A stretch of 64,000 nucleotides of DNA, from positions 26,816 through 90,815 of the forward strand of contig NZ_QJTC01000015.1 of assembly GCF_003217575.1 (NCBI RefSeq), given 5' to 3'. Position numbers and translations under genes: made by a program. A model generated the notes under the pieces. The model was not told the DNA's origin. It did no database searches and saw only the letters and a program-made list of their open reading frames with translations. This document shows positions 25,230 through 34,718 of the stretch, in pieces (the stretch's first letter is position 1; each line of letters starts with the position of its first letter). Source of the stretch: Xylophilus ampelinus. GTDB taxonomy: Bacteria; Pseudomonadota; Gammaproteobacteria; Burkholderiales; Burkholderiaceae_C.

Positions 25230-26393
25230 CTAGAGCCGCAGCGGCGCCACGTATCCGGTCATCTCCAGGTAGCCGCGGCCGCGCGGGGTGCCGGCGGCAT
25301 CGCGCAGTTCCGACAGCCCTTCCCAGTACACCGCGCCGGTCGATCCGCGGCTGTCGAGTTCCTGCTCGTCCATCAGCGTGTGCAGGGTGAAGGCGCCGGC
25401 CGGCGTCGCGATGTCCCAGACCATCGGGTAGCGCGCGCCGGTCTGCGGGCTGCGCCAGGTGCGGCCGGCGGCGAAGCGCACCGCGTCGTTCGCGAAGCGC
25501 TGCACCGTGCCGCCCGCCACCCGGAACGATCCGCCCGCCCAGAGCGCGCTGCCGTCGGCGCGGCGCAACCGGAACGCGGTCAGGGCGCTGCCGTCGATGA
25601 GGTTGATGCCCAGCCAGTCCCAGCCGACCACGTCGGGGTGCATCGGCGACTCGCTCCACTCGTGGTCGAGCCAGGCCGCACCGCTGCGGGCGGTGGGCGT
25701 TTCCAGCGCGAACCGCTCCCGCCCCAGCTGCACGCTGCCGGTGACGGCCAGCTGCGGCACGGTGTAGTAGTAGCTCACCTGCGCCGCCTCGGGTCCCTTG
25801 CGCGAGACGGCCGAATCGCCCTGCAGGACGGAATCGCCCTGCAGCAGCAGCGGCTGCGTCTCGCGCAGGTCCAGGTCCAGCGCGAAATCGGCGTTGCGGA
25901 CCCGGGCCCGGTAGCGGGCCCCGCCGGCGGCGCCGGGCTCCCGCACCAGGGACCAGTCGCCGATCCGCACCGCGGTGTCGGCGGCGCTCGCGTCGGCGGT
26001 GTCGGCGCTGCCGGGCGCGTCCATCGGCCGGCCCGACCAGCGGGCGATGCGCTGGTCGTGCCAGAGCCGGCGGCCCCGCAGGTCGCTCAGCGCGCCGTGG
26101 GCGAAGAGCAGCTGCCGCGCGGCGAAGCGCGAAGACAGGCCCGCGGTCTCGGCCACCCGGCGCCGGAAAAAAGTCACCTGGAAGCCGAAATCGCGGCCCG
26201 CGCTGCGGGCATGGCCGGTGACATACCACCACTCGGTCTGGAAGTCGTCGTGGCTGCCCAGGTCGCGCGGCAGGGCCAGGCCGTCGGGCGCCTGGGCCCG
26301 CGCCGGTCCGGGCAGGGTGGCCGCGCCTGCCAGCGCCAGCCAGGCGCGGCGCGACAGGCCCGCGCCGCTCCAGCGGTCGAATGCATCGTCCAT
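25230..26393 (-). CDS. AttH/carotenoid 1,2-hydratase-like lipocalin-domain protein
   Basis: A 387-residue exported protein. A twin-arginine-like signal (LSRRAWLALAGAATLPGPARA) is followed by the family block FQTEWWYVTGHARSAGRDFGFQVTFFRRR, the DHEWS motif (AAWLDHEWSES) and GWDWLGINL. These place it in the AttH/CrtC lipocalin superfamily. Most members that sit next to FtsX-type permeases have no proven enzyme activity. Its ATG overlaps the stop of the permease gene (TGATG), so the two are coupled and probably act together on a lipid or hydrophobic ligand at the cell envelope. Confidence 0.82.
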   Translation of the reverse strand: MDDAFDRWSGAGLSRRAWLALAGAATLPGPARAQAPDGLALPRDLGSHDDFQTEWWYVTGHARSAGRDFGFQVTFFRRRVAETAGLSSRFAARQLLFAHGALSDLRGRRLWHDQRIARWSGRPMDAPGSADTADASAADTAVRIGDWSLVREPGAAGGARYRARVRNADFALDLDLRETQPLLLQGDSVLQGDSAVSRKGPEAAQVSYYYTVPQLAVTGSVQLGRERFALETPTARSGAAWLDHEWSESPMHPDVVGWDWLGINLIDGSALTAFRLRRADGSALWAGGSFRVAGGTVQRFANDAVRFAAGRTWRSPQTGARYPMVWDIATPAGAFTLHTLMDEQELDSRGSTGAVYWEGLSELRDAAGTPRGRGYLEMTGYVAPLRL

Positions 26394-29014
26394 CACCAGT
26401 CCTCCTTCACCGCCATCACCGCGTCCCGGCCCGCCGCGGCCGCGCCCGCCAGCCGCGCGGTGACGGTGCCCGCCGCCAGCACCGCGCCGGCCAGCGCCAG
26501 CAGGCGCAGCCAGGGCACCTGCAGGTCCATCGTCCAGTGGAAGCTCTGCGGGTTGACCACGTGCACCAGCACCACCGACACCGCCAGCCCCAGCGCGGTG
26601 CCGGCCACCGCGCCCACCGCCGTCCAGGCCGCACCCTCGCCGGCCACCACCGCCAGCACCTGCCGCCGGGTCAGGCCCAGGTGGGCGAGCAGCCCGAACT
26701 CCTTGCGCCGGGCGAACACCTGGGCGCCGAAGCTGGCCGCCACGCCGAACAGGCCGATGCCGATCGCCACCGCCTGCAGCCAGTAGGTGACCGCGAAACT
26801 GCGGTCGAAGATGCGCAGCGAGGCGGCCCGGATCGTGCCGGCCGCGTTGAACTCCAGCGCCGTGCCCTCGCCGCCACCGCCCGCGGGTGCCTGCGGCCCC
26901 GCCTCGCCGGCCAGGGCGCGGATGCGCGCCTGCAGCGCCGCCTCGTCGGCACCGGGCGCCAGCCACAGCGCCAGGTCGTTGGCCCGACGGTCGCCGGTCA
27001 GGCGCTCGTAGTCGGCGGTGTCGATCGCAACCGCGCCGAACTGCCGCACATAGTCGCGCCAGACGCCTGCTATGAAAAACATAGCTGGAGGCCGGCTTTC
27101 CGCGCCGGCTGCAGCATCGTTTGGTTGTGAAAACGCCTTTTCCAGCGGCGCGAAGCCGCCGCCGGGCCGCGCGCCGTACAGGTCGACCATCGCCTCGCTC
27201 ACATAGATGCCGATGCGGCCGGCCGGCACCGGCAGCGGCGCGTCGCGCAGCGGCAGGGAGCCGGTGACCCCGCCATCGGCCGTGCGCAGCGGCCGGGCGA
27301 TCAGCGCGACCGGCGGCCGGGCCGGCTCCAGCAGCAGCCGGCGGATGCGCTGCGGCTCCAGCCGGGCCACGCCGGGCAATGCGGCCACCGCCTGCACGAA
27401 CTCCGGCGGCAGGGTGGCGGCGTCGGCCGAGCCGCCGTTGCCGGGGCTGCGCAGGTACAGGTCGGCCGGCAGCACCGCGTCGAGCCACTGGGTGACCGAT
27501 CCGCGGAAGCTGGCGACCATCACCGTGAGCGCCACCGCCAGCGCCAGCGAGGCGACCACGCCGCTGACGGCCACCGCCGCGCCGCCGCGCATCCGCCGGG
27601 CGCGCTCCAGCGCCAGCAGCGGCAGCAAGCGGCGCGCGGCCAGCGGCTGCAGCCGGTCGAGCAGCAGCCCGATCAGCCAGGGCAGGGCGGTGATGCCCCC
27701 CACCAGCAGCAGGCCGACCGAGACGTACGCGGCCAGCGGAATCCCCGCGATCGGCGGCGCGAAGGCCAGCGCCACGCCCAGGCCCGCCAGCGCCAGCGGC
27801 ACCGCGGCGGGCGGGCCGCCGGAGGCCTGCAGGCCCAGGCCCTTGAGCGTCTGCGCCGGCGGCAGCCGCTCGGCCGCCCGCGCCGGCCACCAGCCGCCGG
27901 CCAGCGCCGCCGCCACGCCCAAGCCGCCGTAGGCCGCGGCGGCCCATCCGCTGAAATGCAGCTGCGGCGCCACGCCCGCGAAGTAGCCGCCGCCCAGGTC
28001 GCCGCCCAGCAGCCGCAGGGCCGCCGTCGCCAGGCCGGTGCCCAGCGCCAGGCCCGCCACGCTGCCGGCCAGGCCCAGCGCCAGCGATTCGGCCAGCACC
28101 AGCCCGCGCCGGCCGCGCGGCGTCATGCCCAGCACGCCCAGCAGCGCGAACTGCGGCGCCCGCTTGGCCACGCCCAGCGCCAGCACCGAGAAGACCAGGA
28201 ACGCGCCGGTGAACAAGGCGATCAGCGCCAGCACCGTCAGGTTGACCCGGTAGGCGCGCGACAGGTTGCCGATGCGCGCCTCGGCGTCGCCGGGTGCTTC
28301 GGCCTGCAGGCCGGCGGGCCAGCCGGGTGTCGCCGCCAGCGCGGCGGCGAGGGCGTCGCGCGGGGTGCCGGGCGCCAGCCGAAGCTCGATCCGCGAGATC
28401 CGCCCGGGCTGCGCGAACAGCGCCTGCGCCGCGGCGATGTCCATCACCGCCACCGGGCCGCCCTGTGCCGCCACCGTGCCGGCCAGGCGCACCGGCCGCA
28501 TCTGCAGGCCGCTCTGCAGCATCACCACGGTGCCGGCCGGTGCGGCGGCGAGCCCCAGCGCCTGCAGTGCGGCGGGGTTGAGAAACACCGTGTCGGGCAG
28601 GAAGAGCGCCAGCCGGTCGGCCCCGGCCATCGGCGACGGGGCCAGCGCCGGCGCCGTCCACAGCGCGGCCAGCGCATCCACCCCCAGCACCCGGATCGCG
28701 ACCCGGGGCGACGCGCCGTGCTGGCCGAAGCTGCCCGTCTCCAGCACCGGGTTGGCGACCGTCACTTCCGGTCGGCGCGCCACGGTGCCGAAGACGCGGT
28801 CGTCGAAGGTCTCCTGCGCCGCGCGCAGTTCCAGGTCGGGCCGGCCGTCGACCGCGCGCACCGCCTGCGAGAACTCGTCGAGCGCCGAGGCGTTGATCAG
28901 GTGCACCGCGAAAGCGAGCGCCACGCCCAGCATCACCGCGGCCAGCGCCGCCAGGTGGCGCAGCGGCTGGTGGCGCAGTTCCTGCCACGAAAAGCTGGTG
29001 AGAAGGGCGAGCAT
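26393..29014 (-). CDS. FtsX-like ABC permease
   Basis: An 873-residue inner-membrane permease of the MacB/LolCE/FtsX type. An N-terminal helix (ALAAVMLGVALAFAVHLINASA) and large periplasmic domain are followed by a three-helix FtsX block about residues 260-350, more helices around 400-510, a second periplasmic domain, and a terminal FtsX block (FARRKEFGLLAHLGLTRRQVL). No ATPase gene adjoins it, which is unusual for the type. A GCTATG...CATAGC palindrome lies within the coding sequence and is read as AMFFIAGV. Confidence 0.87.
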   Translation of the reverse strand: MLALLTSFSWQELRHQPLRHLAALAAVMLGVALAFAVHLINASALDEFSQAVRAVDGRPDLELRAAQETFDDRVFGTVARRPEVTVANPVLETGSFGQHGASPRVAIRVLGVDALAALWTAPALAPSPMAGADRLALFLPDTVFLNPAALQALGLAAAPAGTVVMLQSGLQMRPVRLAGTVAAQGGPVAVMDIAAAQALFAQPGRISRIELRLAPGTPRDALAAALAATPGWPAGLQAEAPGDAEARIGNLSRAYRVNLTVLALIALFTGAFLVFSVLALGVAKRAPQFALLGVLGMTPRGRRGLVLAESLALGLAGSVAGLALGTGLATAALRLLGGDLGGGYFAGVAPQLHFSGWAAAAYGGLGVAAALAGGWWPARAAERLPPAQTLKGLGLQASGGPPAAVPLALAGLGVALAFAPPIAGIPLAAYVSVGLLLVGGITALPWLIGLLLDRLQPLAARRLLPLLALERARRMRGGAAVAVSGVVASLALAVALTVMVASFRGSVTQWLDAVLPADLYLRSPGNGGSADAATLPPEFVQAVAALPGVARLEPQRIRRLLLEPARPPVALIARPLRTADGGVTGSLPLRDAPLPVPAGRIGIYVSEAMVDLYGARPGGGFAPLEKAFSQPNDAAAGAESRPPAMFFIAGVWRDYVRQFGAVAIDTADYERLTGDRRANDLALWLAPGADEAALQARIRALAGEAGPQAPAGGGGEGTALEFNAAGTIRAASLRIFDRSFAVTYWLQAVAIGIGLFGVAASFGAQVFARRKEFGLLAHLGLTRRQVLAVVAGEGAAWTAVGAVAGTALGLAVSVVLVHVVNPQSFHWTMDLQVPWLRLLALAGAVLAAGTVTARLAGAAAAGRDAVMAVKEDW
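27069..27085. repeat. GCTATG/CATAGC palindrome inside the FtsX-type gene, copy 3
   Basis: A perfect 6-bp inverted repeat with an AAAAA loop, followed by CTGGAGG as in copy 1 (214-237). It is translated in frame as part of a low-complexity stretch of the second periplasmic domain, so it behaves like a palindromic element tolerated within a coding region. Confidence 0.65.
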
Positions 29015-29210
29015 GGAAGAAGGCGGTACCTGGGAAGCGCGGCGCGGACCGGTATTGTGGAGGGCGGAGCCGGAGGAGCCGTCGGGCGGGCCGGTCCGGC
29101 GCCCCGTGCATCAGGGTTAATCTAGGGAAGGGCCGGCAACGGGCGTCTCTAGAATGGACTGCACGCAAGGGAGGACCGTGCGTGGAACCCCGTCCATTAG
29201 GAGTCACGCA

Positions 29211-29753
29211 GTGCAGAGCAAGAAAATCGCAGGACCGAAGCCCGAGGGCGGTGCGGCGCGGGTCATCAAGAAATACCCCAACCGGCGGCTGTACGACACC
29301 GAGACCTCCAGCTACATCACGCTGACCGAGGTGCGGCGCCTGGTGCTGGAGAGCGCGGCGTTCTCGGTGCGCGACGCCAAGACCGGCGAGGACCTGACCC
29401 GCAGCATCCTGCTGCAGATCATCCTGGAAGAAGAGGCCGGCGGCGCGCCGATGTTCAGCGAGGCGGTGCTCGCCAACATGATCCGCTTCTACGGCCACGC
29501 GATGCAGGGCTTCATGGGCGTCTACCTCGAGAAGAACGTGCAGGCGTTCACCGACATCCAGGCCAAGCTGGCCGAGCAGTCGAAGGGCCTGACGCCCGCG
29601 ATGTGGACCCAGTTCCTCAACACCCAGTCGCCGCTGACCCAGGGCATGATGAGCAACTACGCCGAGCAGTCGAAGAACACCTTCCTGCAGATGCAGGAAC
29701 AGATGCAGAAGCAGACCGAACAGATGTTCGACGCGCTGGGCCTGAAGCGTTGA
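29211..29753 (+). CDS. phaR: Polyhydroxyalkanoate synthesis repressor PhaR
   Basis: A 180-residue DNA- and PHB-binding repressor. The N-terminal PHB accumulation regulatory domain shows [11 protein letters not shown] and [13 protein letters not shown], followed by the PHB_acc domain ([15 protein letters not shown]) and a Gln/Met-rich C-terminus. GTG 29211 is chosen because AGGAG lies 7 bases upstream and the family begins QSKK...; a longer ATG frame from 29154 looks untranslated. It would repress phaP by binding the palindromes at 4748 and 4806 and release when granules form. Confidence 0.92.
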   Translation: MQSKKIAGPKPEGGAARVIKKYPNRRLYDTETSSYITLTEVRRLVLESAAFSVRDAKTGEDLTRSILLQIILEEEAGGAPMFSEAVLANMIRFYGHAMQGFMGVYLEKNVQAFTDIQAKLAEQSKGLTPAMWTQFLNTQSPLTQGMMSNYAEQSKNTFLQMQEQMQKQTEQMFDALGLKR

Positions 29754-29802
29754 ATTCGCCCCGCCGCAGGGGCCGCCGGCCCGGAACGCCGACAATACGG
29801 GG

Positions 29803-31209
29803 ATGAGCGAAGTTACCTCCCCATCCCCCACGATTCCTGTCGGCGCGCCCCGCGTCGGCTTCGTCAGCCTGGGCTGCCCCAAGGCATTGACCGATTCCGA
29901 GCTGATCCTCACCCAATTGAGTGTCGAGGGTTACCAGACCTCCAAGACCTTCGAGGGCGCCGACCTGGTGATCGTCAACACCTGCGGCTTCATCGACGAT
30001 GCGGTGCGCGAAAGCCTCGACACCATCGGCGAGGCATTGGCGGCCAACGGCAAGGTGATCGTCACCGGCTGCCTGGGCGCCCGCGCCGGAGACGGCGGCG
30101 GCAACATGGTGCGGGAGATGCACCCGAGCGTGCTGGCCGTCACCGGCCCGCATGCCACGCAGGAGGTGATGGACGCGGTGCACCTGAACCTGCCGAAGCC
30201 GCACGACCCGTTCATCGACCTGGTGCCCGACAGCTTCGGCGCGGCGGGCATCAAGCTCACCCCGAAGCACTACGCCTACCTGAAGATCAGCGAGGGCTGC
30301 AACCACCGCTGCACCTTCTGCATCATCCCGTCGATGCGGGGCGACCTGGTGTCGCGGCCGATCGGCGACGTGCTGAAGGAGGCCCGCGCGCTGTTCGAGG
30401 GCGGGGTGAAGGAACTGCTGGTGATCAGCCAGGACACCTCGGCCTACGGCGTCGACGTGAAGTACCGCACCGGCTTCTTCGACGGCCGCCCGGTCAAGAC
30501 CCGGATGCTGGAACTGGTGCAGGCCCTGGGCGAGATGGCCGAGCCCTACGGCGCCTGGGTCCGCCTGCACTACGTGTACCCGTACCCGAGCGTCGACGAG
30601 GTGGTGCCGCTGATGGCCCAGGGCCTGGCCTTGCCCTACCTCGACGTGCCGTTCCAGCACAGCCACCCCGACGTGCTGCGCCGCATGAAGCGGCCCGCCA
30701 GCGGCGAGCGCAACCTGGAGCGGATCGAGCGCTGGCGCGCCGCCTGCCCCGAGATCGTGGTGCGCAGCACCTTCATCGCCGGCTTCCCCGGCGAGACCGA
30801 GGCCGAGTTCCGGCACCTGCTCGATTTCGTGCGCGAGGCGCAGATCGACCGTGCCGGCTGCTTCGCCTACAGCGCGGTGACCGGTGCCACGGCCAACGAC
30901 ATCCCCGGCATGCTGCCGATCGAAGAGCGCGAAGAGCGCCGCGCCCGCTTCATGGCGGTGGCCGAGGAAGTATCGGCCGCCAAGCTGCAGAAGCGGGTCG
31001 GCGCCACGATGCAGGTGCTGGTCGATTCGGCACCGGCGCTGGGCCGCAAGGGCGGCGTGGGCCGCAGCTATGCGGATGCGCCCGAGATCGACGGCACCGT
31101 GCGGCTCCTGCCGCCGGAGAAGATCAGCAAGACCCTGAAGGTGGGCGAGTTCACCCGGGCCCGCATCGTCGGCACCGACGGACACGACCTTGTGGCCCAG
31201 CCTCTATGA
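29803..31209 (+). CDS. rimO: Ribosomal protein S12 methylthiotransferase RimO
   Basis: A 468-residue radical-SAM methylthiotransferase that modifies Asp of ribosomal protein S12. The N-terminal UPF0004 domain supplies three cluster cysteines ([24 protein letters not shown]). The radical SAM motif is CNHRCTFC, and a TRAM domain ends the protein. The SLGCPK and IPSMRG sequences distinguish it from MiaB. It lies 49 bp after phaR and ends before a strong terminator. Confidence 0.96.
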   Translation: MSEVTSPSPTIPVGAPRVGFVSLGCPKALTDSELILTQLSVEGYQTSKTFEGADLVIVNTCGFIDDAVRESLDTIGEALAANGKVIVTGCLGARAGDGGGNMVREMHPSVLAVTGPHATQEVMDAVHLNLPKPHDPFIDLVPDSFGAAGIKLTPKHYAYLKISEGCNHRCTFCIIPSMRGDLVSRPIGDVLKEARALFEGGVKELLVISQDTSAYGVDVKYRTGFFDGRPVKTRMLELVQALGEMAEPYGAWVRLHYVYPYPSVDEVVPLMAQGLALPYLDVPFQHSHPDVLRRMKRPASGERNLERIERWRAACPEIVVRSTFIAGFPGETEAEFRHLLDFVREAQIDRAGCFAYSAVTGATANDIPGMLPIEEREERRARFMAVAEEVSAAKLQKRVGATMQVLVDSAPALGRKGGVGRSYADAPEIDGTVRLLPPEKISKTLKVGEFTRARIVGTDGHDLVAQPL

Positions 31210-31311
31210 CGGGACCCGCCCGGCGCACGGCGATTCCGCACACTGCGGCGTGCCATGCGCCGGTGCCTGCGGCGGCATGCTGGCTGCCACGGAGCTTTCC
31301 GGGCAAGAAAA

Positions 31312-31338
31312 AAGCCGCTGAAGAAACTTCAGCGGCTT
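31312..31338. terminator. Bidirectional terminator between rimO and tRNA-Leu
   Basis: Perfect 12-bp arms (31312-31323 and 31327-31338) with an AAA loop and A-rich sequence before the stem. rimO (plus) and tRNA-Leu (minus) converge here, so it can serve both. Confidence 0.85.
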
Positions 31339-31373
31339 ATCGAAAACTGCAACCGTTTGGCTACTATCAAACT

Positions 31374-31458
<85 letters not shown>

Positions 31459-31475
31459 ATTTCAGGAAAAACACG

Positions 31476-31503
31476 ATTATAGACAGAAAAAATGAGCGAA
31501 CAA
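31476..31503. promoter_or_regulatory. Overlapping divergent -10 boxes of tRNA-Leu and rnr
   Basis: On the minus strand TATAAT (31481-31476) with TTGTTC 16 bases upstream (31503-31498) would start tRNA-Leu. On the plus strand TATAGA (31478-31483) overlaps it and would start rnr at or within a few bases of its ATG. The two genes are only 33 bp apart, so each promoter must reach into the other gene. Confidence 0.5.
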
Positions 31504-33765
31504 AAAAACTTGTTGGAAGAATTCATCGCGACCGTCCAGGGACACCGTGACGGCCACGGTTTCTTGCTGCGGGACGACGGCCAGTCGGACGTGTTCCTGC
31601 CTTCGAACGAGATGCGCGCGGTGCTGCACAAGGACCGGGTCAAGGCCCGCATCGTGCGGCACGACCGCAAGGGCCGGCCCGAGGGCCGGGTGCTGGAGAT
31701 CGTCGAGCGTCCGCCGCAGCCGCTGATCGGCCGCTTGCTGCAGGAGAGCGGCGTCTGGCTGGTGGCGCCCGAGGACAAGCGCTACGGCCAGGACATCCTG
31801 ATCCCCAAGGGCGCGACCGGCGTCGCCAAGCCGGGCCAGGTGGTGGTGGTCGAGCTGACCGAGCTGCCGGCGCTGTACGGCCAGCCCGTCGGCCGCGTGG
31901 TCGAGGTGCTGGGCGAGGTGGACGATCCGGGCATGGAGATCGAGATCGCGGTGCGCAAGTACGGCGTGCCGCACGCGTTCTCGGACGAATGCCTGGCGGC
32001 GGCCAAGGCCCTGCCCGACAAGGTGCGTCCCCAGGACCACCGCCACCGGGTCGACCTGCGCGACGTGCCGCTGGTCACCATCGACGGCGAGGACGCGCGC
32101 GACTTCGACGACGCGGTGTACTGCGAGCCGGCCAAGATCGGCCGTGCCAACGGCTGGCGCCTGCTGGTCGCGATCGCCGACGTGAGCCACTACGTGCACA
32201 CCGGCAACGCGATCGACATCGACGCCTACGACCGCGCCACCAGCGTCTACTTCCCTCGCCGGGTGATCCCGATGCTGCCGGAGAAGCTGTCGAACGGCCT
32301 GTGTTCGCTCAACCCCGAGGTCGAGCGGCTCTGCATGGTCTGCGACATGCTGGTGACCGCCAAGGGCGAAGTGCACGCCTACCAGTTCTATCCGGCTGTG
32401 ATGTTCAGCCACGCGCGCTTCACCTATACCGAGGTGGCGGCGATCCTGTCGAACACCCGCGGCCCCGAGGCGGCCAAGCGCAAGGACCGGGTGACCGACC
32501 TGCTCAACCTGTCGGACGTCTACCGGGCCTTGCTGGGCGCCCGCGGCGTGCGCGGCGCGGTCGATTTCGAGACCACCGAGACGCAGATCGTCTGCGACGA
32601 GAACGGCCGCATCGAGAAGATCGTGCCGCGCACCCGCAACGAGGCCCACCGCCTGATCGAGGAGGCGATGCTCGCCGCCAACGTCTGCAGCGCCGATTTC
32701 ATCCTGCAGGGCAACCAGCCCGGCCTCTACCGGGTGCACGAAGGCCCGACGCCCGAGAAGAAGGAGATCCTGCGCAACTACCTGAAGGCGATGGGTGTCG
32801 GCATCACCATCGGCGACGATCCGGTGCCGGGCGAGTTCCAGGCCGTGGCCCAGGCCACGAAGGACCGGCCCGACGCGCAGCAGATCCACACGATGCTGCT
32901 GCGCTCGATGCAGCAGGCGATCTACACCCCGTTCAACAGCGGCCACTTCGGCCTGGCCTACGAGGCCTACACCCACTTCACCAGCCCGATCCGCCGCTAC
33001 CCCGATCTGCTGGTGCACCGGGTGATCAAGGCGATTCTCGGCAAGACCACCTACCAGCTGCCCGGCCTGCCGACGCCCGGCGAGGCGCATGCCAAGCTGG
33101 CCAAGCGCCTGGCGCAGCGGGTGAAGGCGCCCGAGCAGAAGCCGATGAAGGTTGTCGCCAGCCCCGAGGCGATGCAGGCCTGGCAGGCCGCCGGCCTGCA
33201 CTGCAGCGCCAACGAGCGCCGCGCCGACGAGGCCAGCCGCGACGTCGAAGCCTGGCTCAAGTGCAAGTACATGCGCGAGCACCTCGGCGAGGAATACGGC
33301 GGCGTCGTCACCGCCTGCACCAGCTTCGGCATCTTCGTCACGCTCGATGCGATGTACGTCGAGGGCCTGGTCCACATCACCGAGCTGGGCGGCGAATACT
33401 TCCGCTTCGACGAGGCGCGCCAGGAACTGCGCGGCGAACGCACCGGCATCCGCTACGCCGTCGGCTCCCGCCTGCGGGTGCAGGTGAGCCGGGTCGACCT
33501 CGACGGCCGCAAGATCGATTTCCGCCTGGTGCGCGAAGGCGAAGACCTGGTGTCCCGCGCGATGCGCGACAAGAGCGGTCGCGACACGGATGCCGCCGCC
33601 GGCGGCGCATCCGACAGCGGCTCTTTCCGTTCGCGCAAGAACCGTGGCGCCCGCGCCGAGGAGCCGACGCCGTCGCCGCAGGCCGCACGCTCGCCGATCC
33701 AGGCGCTCAAGGCGTCGGTCAAGGGCGCGCTGGGCAAGAACAAGGCGCGCAAGCCGCGCCGTTGA
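31492..33765 (+). CDS. rnr: Ribonuclease R
   Basis: A 757-residue 3'-5' exoribonuclease that degrades structured RNA. It has N-terminal cold-shock-like domains ([17 protein letters not shown]), the RNB catalytic domain with the acidic motif [15 protein letters not shown] and [18 protein letters not shown], an S1 domain ([26 protein letters not shown]) and a basic Ser/Arg/Lys-rich tail. The ATG follows a purine-rich AGACAGAAAAA with no clear ribosome site, in keeping with a very short leader. Confidence 0.96.
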   Translation: MSEQKNLLEEFIATVQGHRDGHGFLLRDDGQSDVFLPSNEMRAVLHKDRVKARIVRHDRKGRPEGRVLEIVERPPQPLIGRLLQESGVWLVAPEDKRYGQDILIPKGATGVAKPGQVVVVELTELPALYGQPVGRVVEVLGEVDDPGMEIEIAVRKYGVPHAFSDECLAAAKALPDKVRPQDHRHRVDLRDVPLVTIDGEDARDFDDAVYCEPAKIGRANGWRLLVAIADVSHYVHTGNAIDIDAYDRATSVYFPRRVIPMLPEKLSNGLCSLNPEVERLCMVCDMLVTAKGEVHAYQFYPAVMFSHARFTYTEVAAILSNTRGPEAAKRKDRVTDLLNLSDVYRALLGARGVRGAVDFETTETQIVCDENGRIEKIVPRTRNEAHRLIEEAMLAANVCSADFILQGNQPGLYRVHEGPTPEKKEILRNYLKAMGVGITIGDDPVPGEFQAVAQATKDRPDAQQIHTMLLRSMQQAIYTPFNSGHFGLAYEAYTHFTSPIRRYPDLLVHRVIKAILGKTTYQLPGLPTPGEAHAKLAKRLAQRVKAPEQKPMKVVASPEAMQAWQAAGLHCSANERRADEASRDVEAWLKCKYMREHLGEEYGGVVTACTSFGIFVTLDAMYVEGLVHITELGGEYFRFDEARQELRGERTGIRYAVGSRLRVQVSRVDLDGRKIDFRLVREGEDLVSRAMRDKSGRDTDAAAGGASDSGSFRSRKNRGARAEEPTPSPQAARSPIQALKASVKGALGKNKARKPRR

Positions 33766-33947
33766 GCGGGTCGCGGCAGGGCGCAGGCGGGCCGGTCCAG
33801 GCCCCGCCCCATCCTCGCCGCGCCGCTGCGGGTTCCGCCCGTCCGGCCGCGTGCGACCGGCCGCCTCCAGGTCGAGAAATATGGCGCCGCACGCGGGGCG
33901 TGGTGCAGGGCCTGCCATTCGATTTCCAAAACCCATCAGGAGACACC

Positions 33948-34718
33948 ATGACGGCTTGCCCCACCCACCGCACCGAACGCGGCGTCGCCATCGTCACCGG
34001 CGCGGGCACCGGCATCGGCCGGGCCGCGGCGCTCGCCCTGCTGGACGACGGCTGGCGCGTCGTGCTGGCCGGCCGGCGGCCCGCGCCGCTGGCCGAGGTG
34101 GCGGCGCTGGCGCCCGACGCCGCCCGGGTGCTGGCGGTGCCGACCGACGTGGGCGACGAGGCGGCCGTCGCCGCGTTGTTCCGGGCGGCGGTGCAGCGCT
34201 TCGGCCGGGTCGATCTGCTGTTCAACAACGCCGGCATCGGCGCGACCAGCCCGATCGAGGACCTGAGCCTGGCGCGCTGGCGGGACGTGGTCGACGTCAA
34301 CCTGACCGGCATGTTCCTGTGCCTGCGCGAAGCCTTCCGCACGATGAAGGACCAGAGCCCGCGCGGCGGCCGCATCATCAACAACGGATCGATCTCGGCC
34401 ACCACGCCGCGGCCGCATTCCATCGCCTACACGGCGACCAAGCACGGCGTGTCGGGCCTGACCAAGACGGCCGCGCTCGACGGCCGGATGCACGACATCG
34501 CGGTGGGCCAGATCGACGTCGGCAACGCGCTCACCGGCCTGGCCGAGCGCATGGCCCGTGGCGTGCTGCAGGCCAACGGCACCACGGCCGCCGAGCCGCT
34601 GATCGACGTGGCCATCGTCGGCGAATCGGTGCGCTACATGGCCAATCTGCCGCTGGAGGCGAACGTGATGTTCCACACGGTGATGGCGACCAAGATGCCG
34701 TTCGCAGGGCGCGGCTAG
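33948..34718 (+). CDS. SDR family oxidoreductase
   Basis: A 256-residue short-chain dehydrogenase: cofactor loop TGAGTGIG (residues about 17-24), NNAGIG, a Ser in [11 protein letters not shown] and catalytic YTATKHG. The [11 protein letters not shown] variant at the active-site region and the lack of a neighbouring pathway leave the substrate unknown. GGAGA lies 7 bases before the ATG. It converges with and slightly overlaps nnrD. Confidence 0.88.
   Translation: MTACPTHRTERGVAIVTGAGTGIGRAAALALLDDGWRVVLAGRRPAPLAEVAALAPDAARVLAVPTDVGDEAAVAALFRAAVQRFGRVDLLFNNAGIGATSPIEDLSLARWRDVVDVNLTGMFLCLREAFRTMKDQSPRGGRIINNGSISATTPRPHSIAYTATKHGVSGLTKTAALDGRMHDIAVGQIDVGNALTGLAERMARGVLQANGTTAAEPLIDVAIVGESVRYMANLPLEANVMFHTVMATKMPFAGRG

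Noticed and set aside
29154..29210. N-terminal extension of PhaR from the ATG at 29154
   Set aside because: The extra residues do not match the family, and a well-placed ribosome site points to GTG 29211.
25230..29912. A single 1560-residue minus-strand open frame
   Set aside because: It is a chance stop-free frame in GC-rich DNA that joins the AttH gene with antisense and out-of-frame stretches; the FtsX-type gene in another frame has coherent domains.
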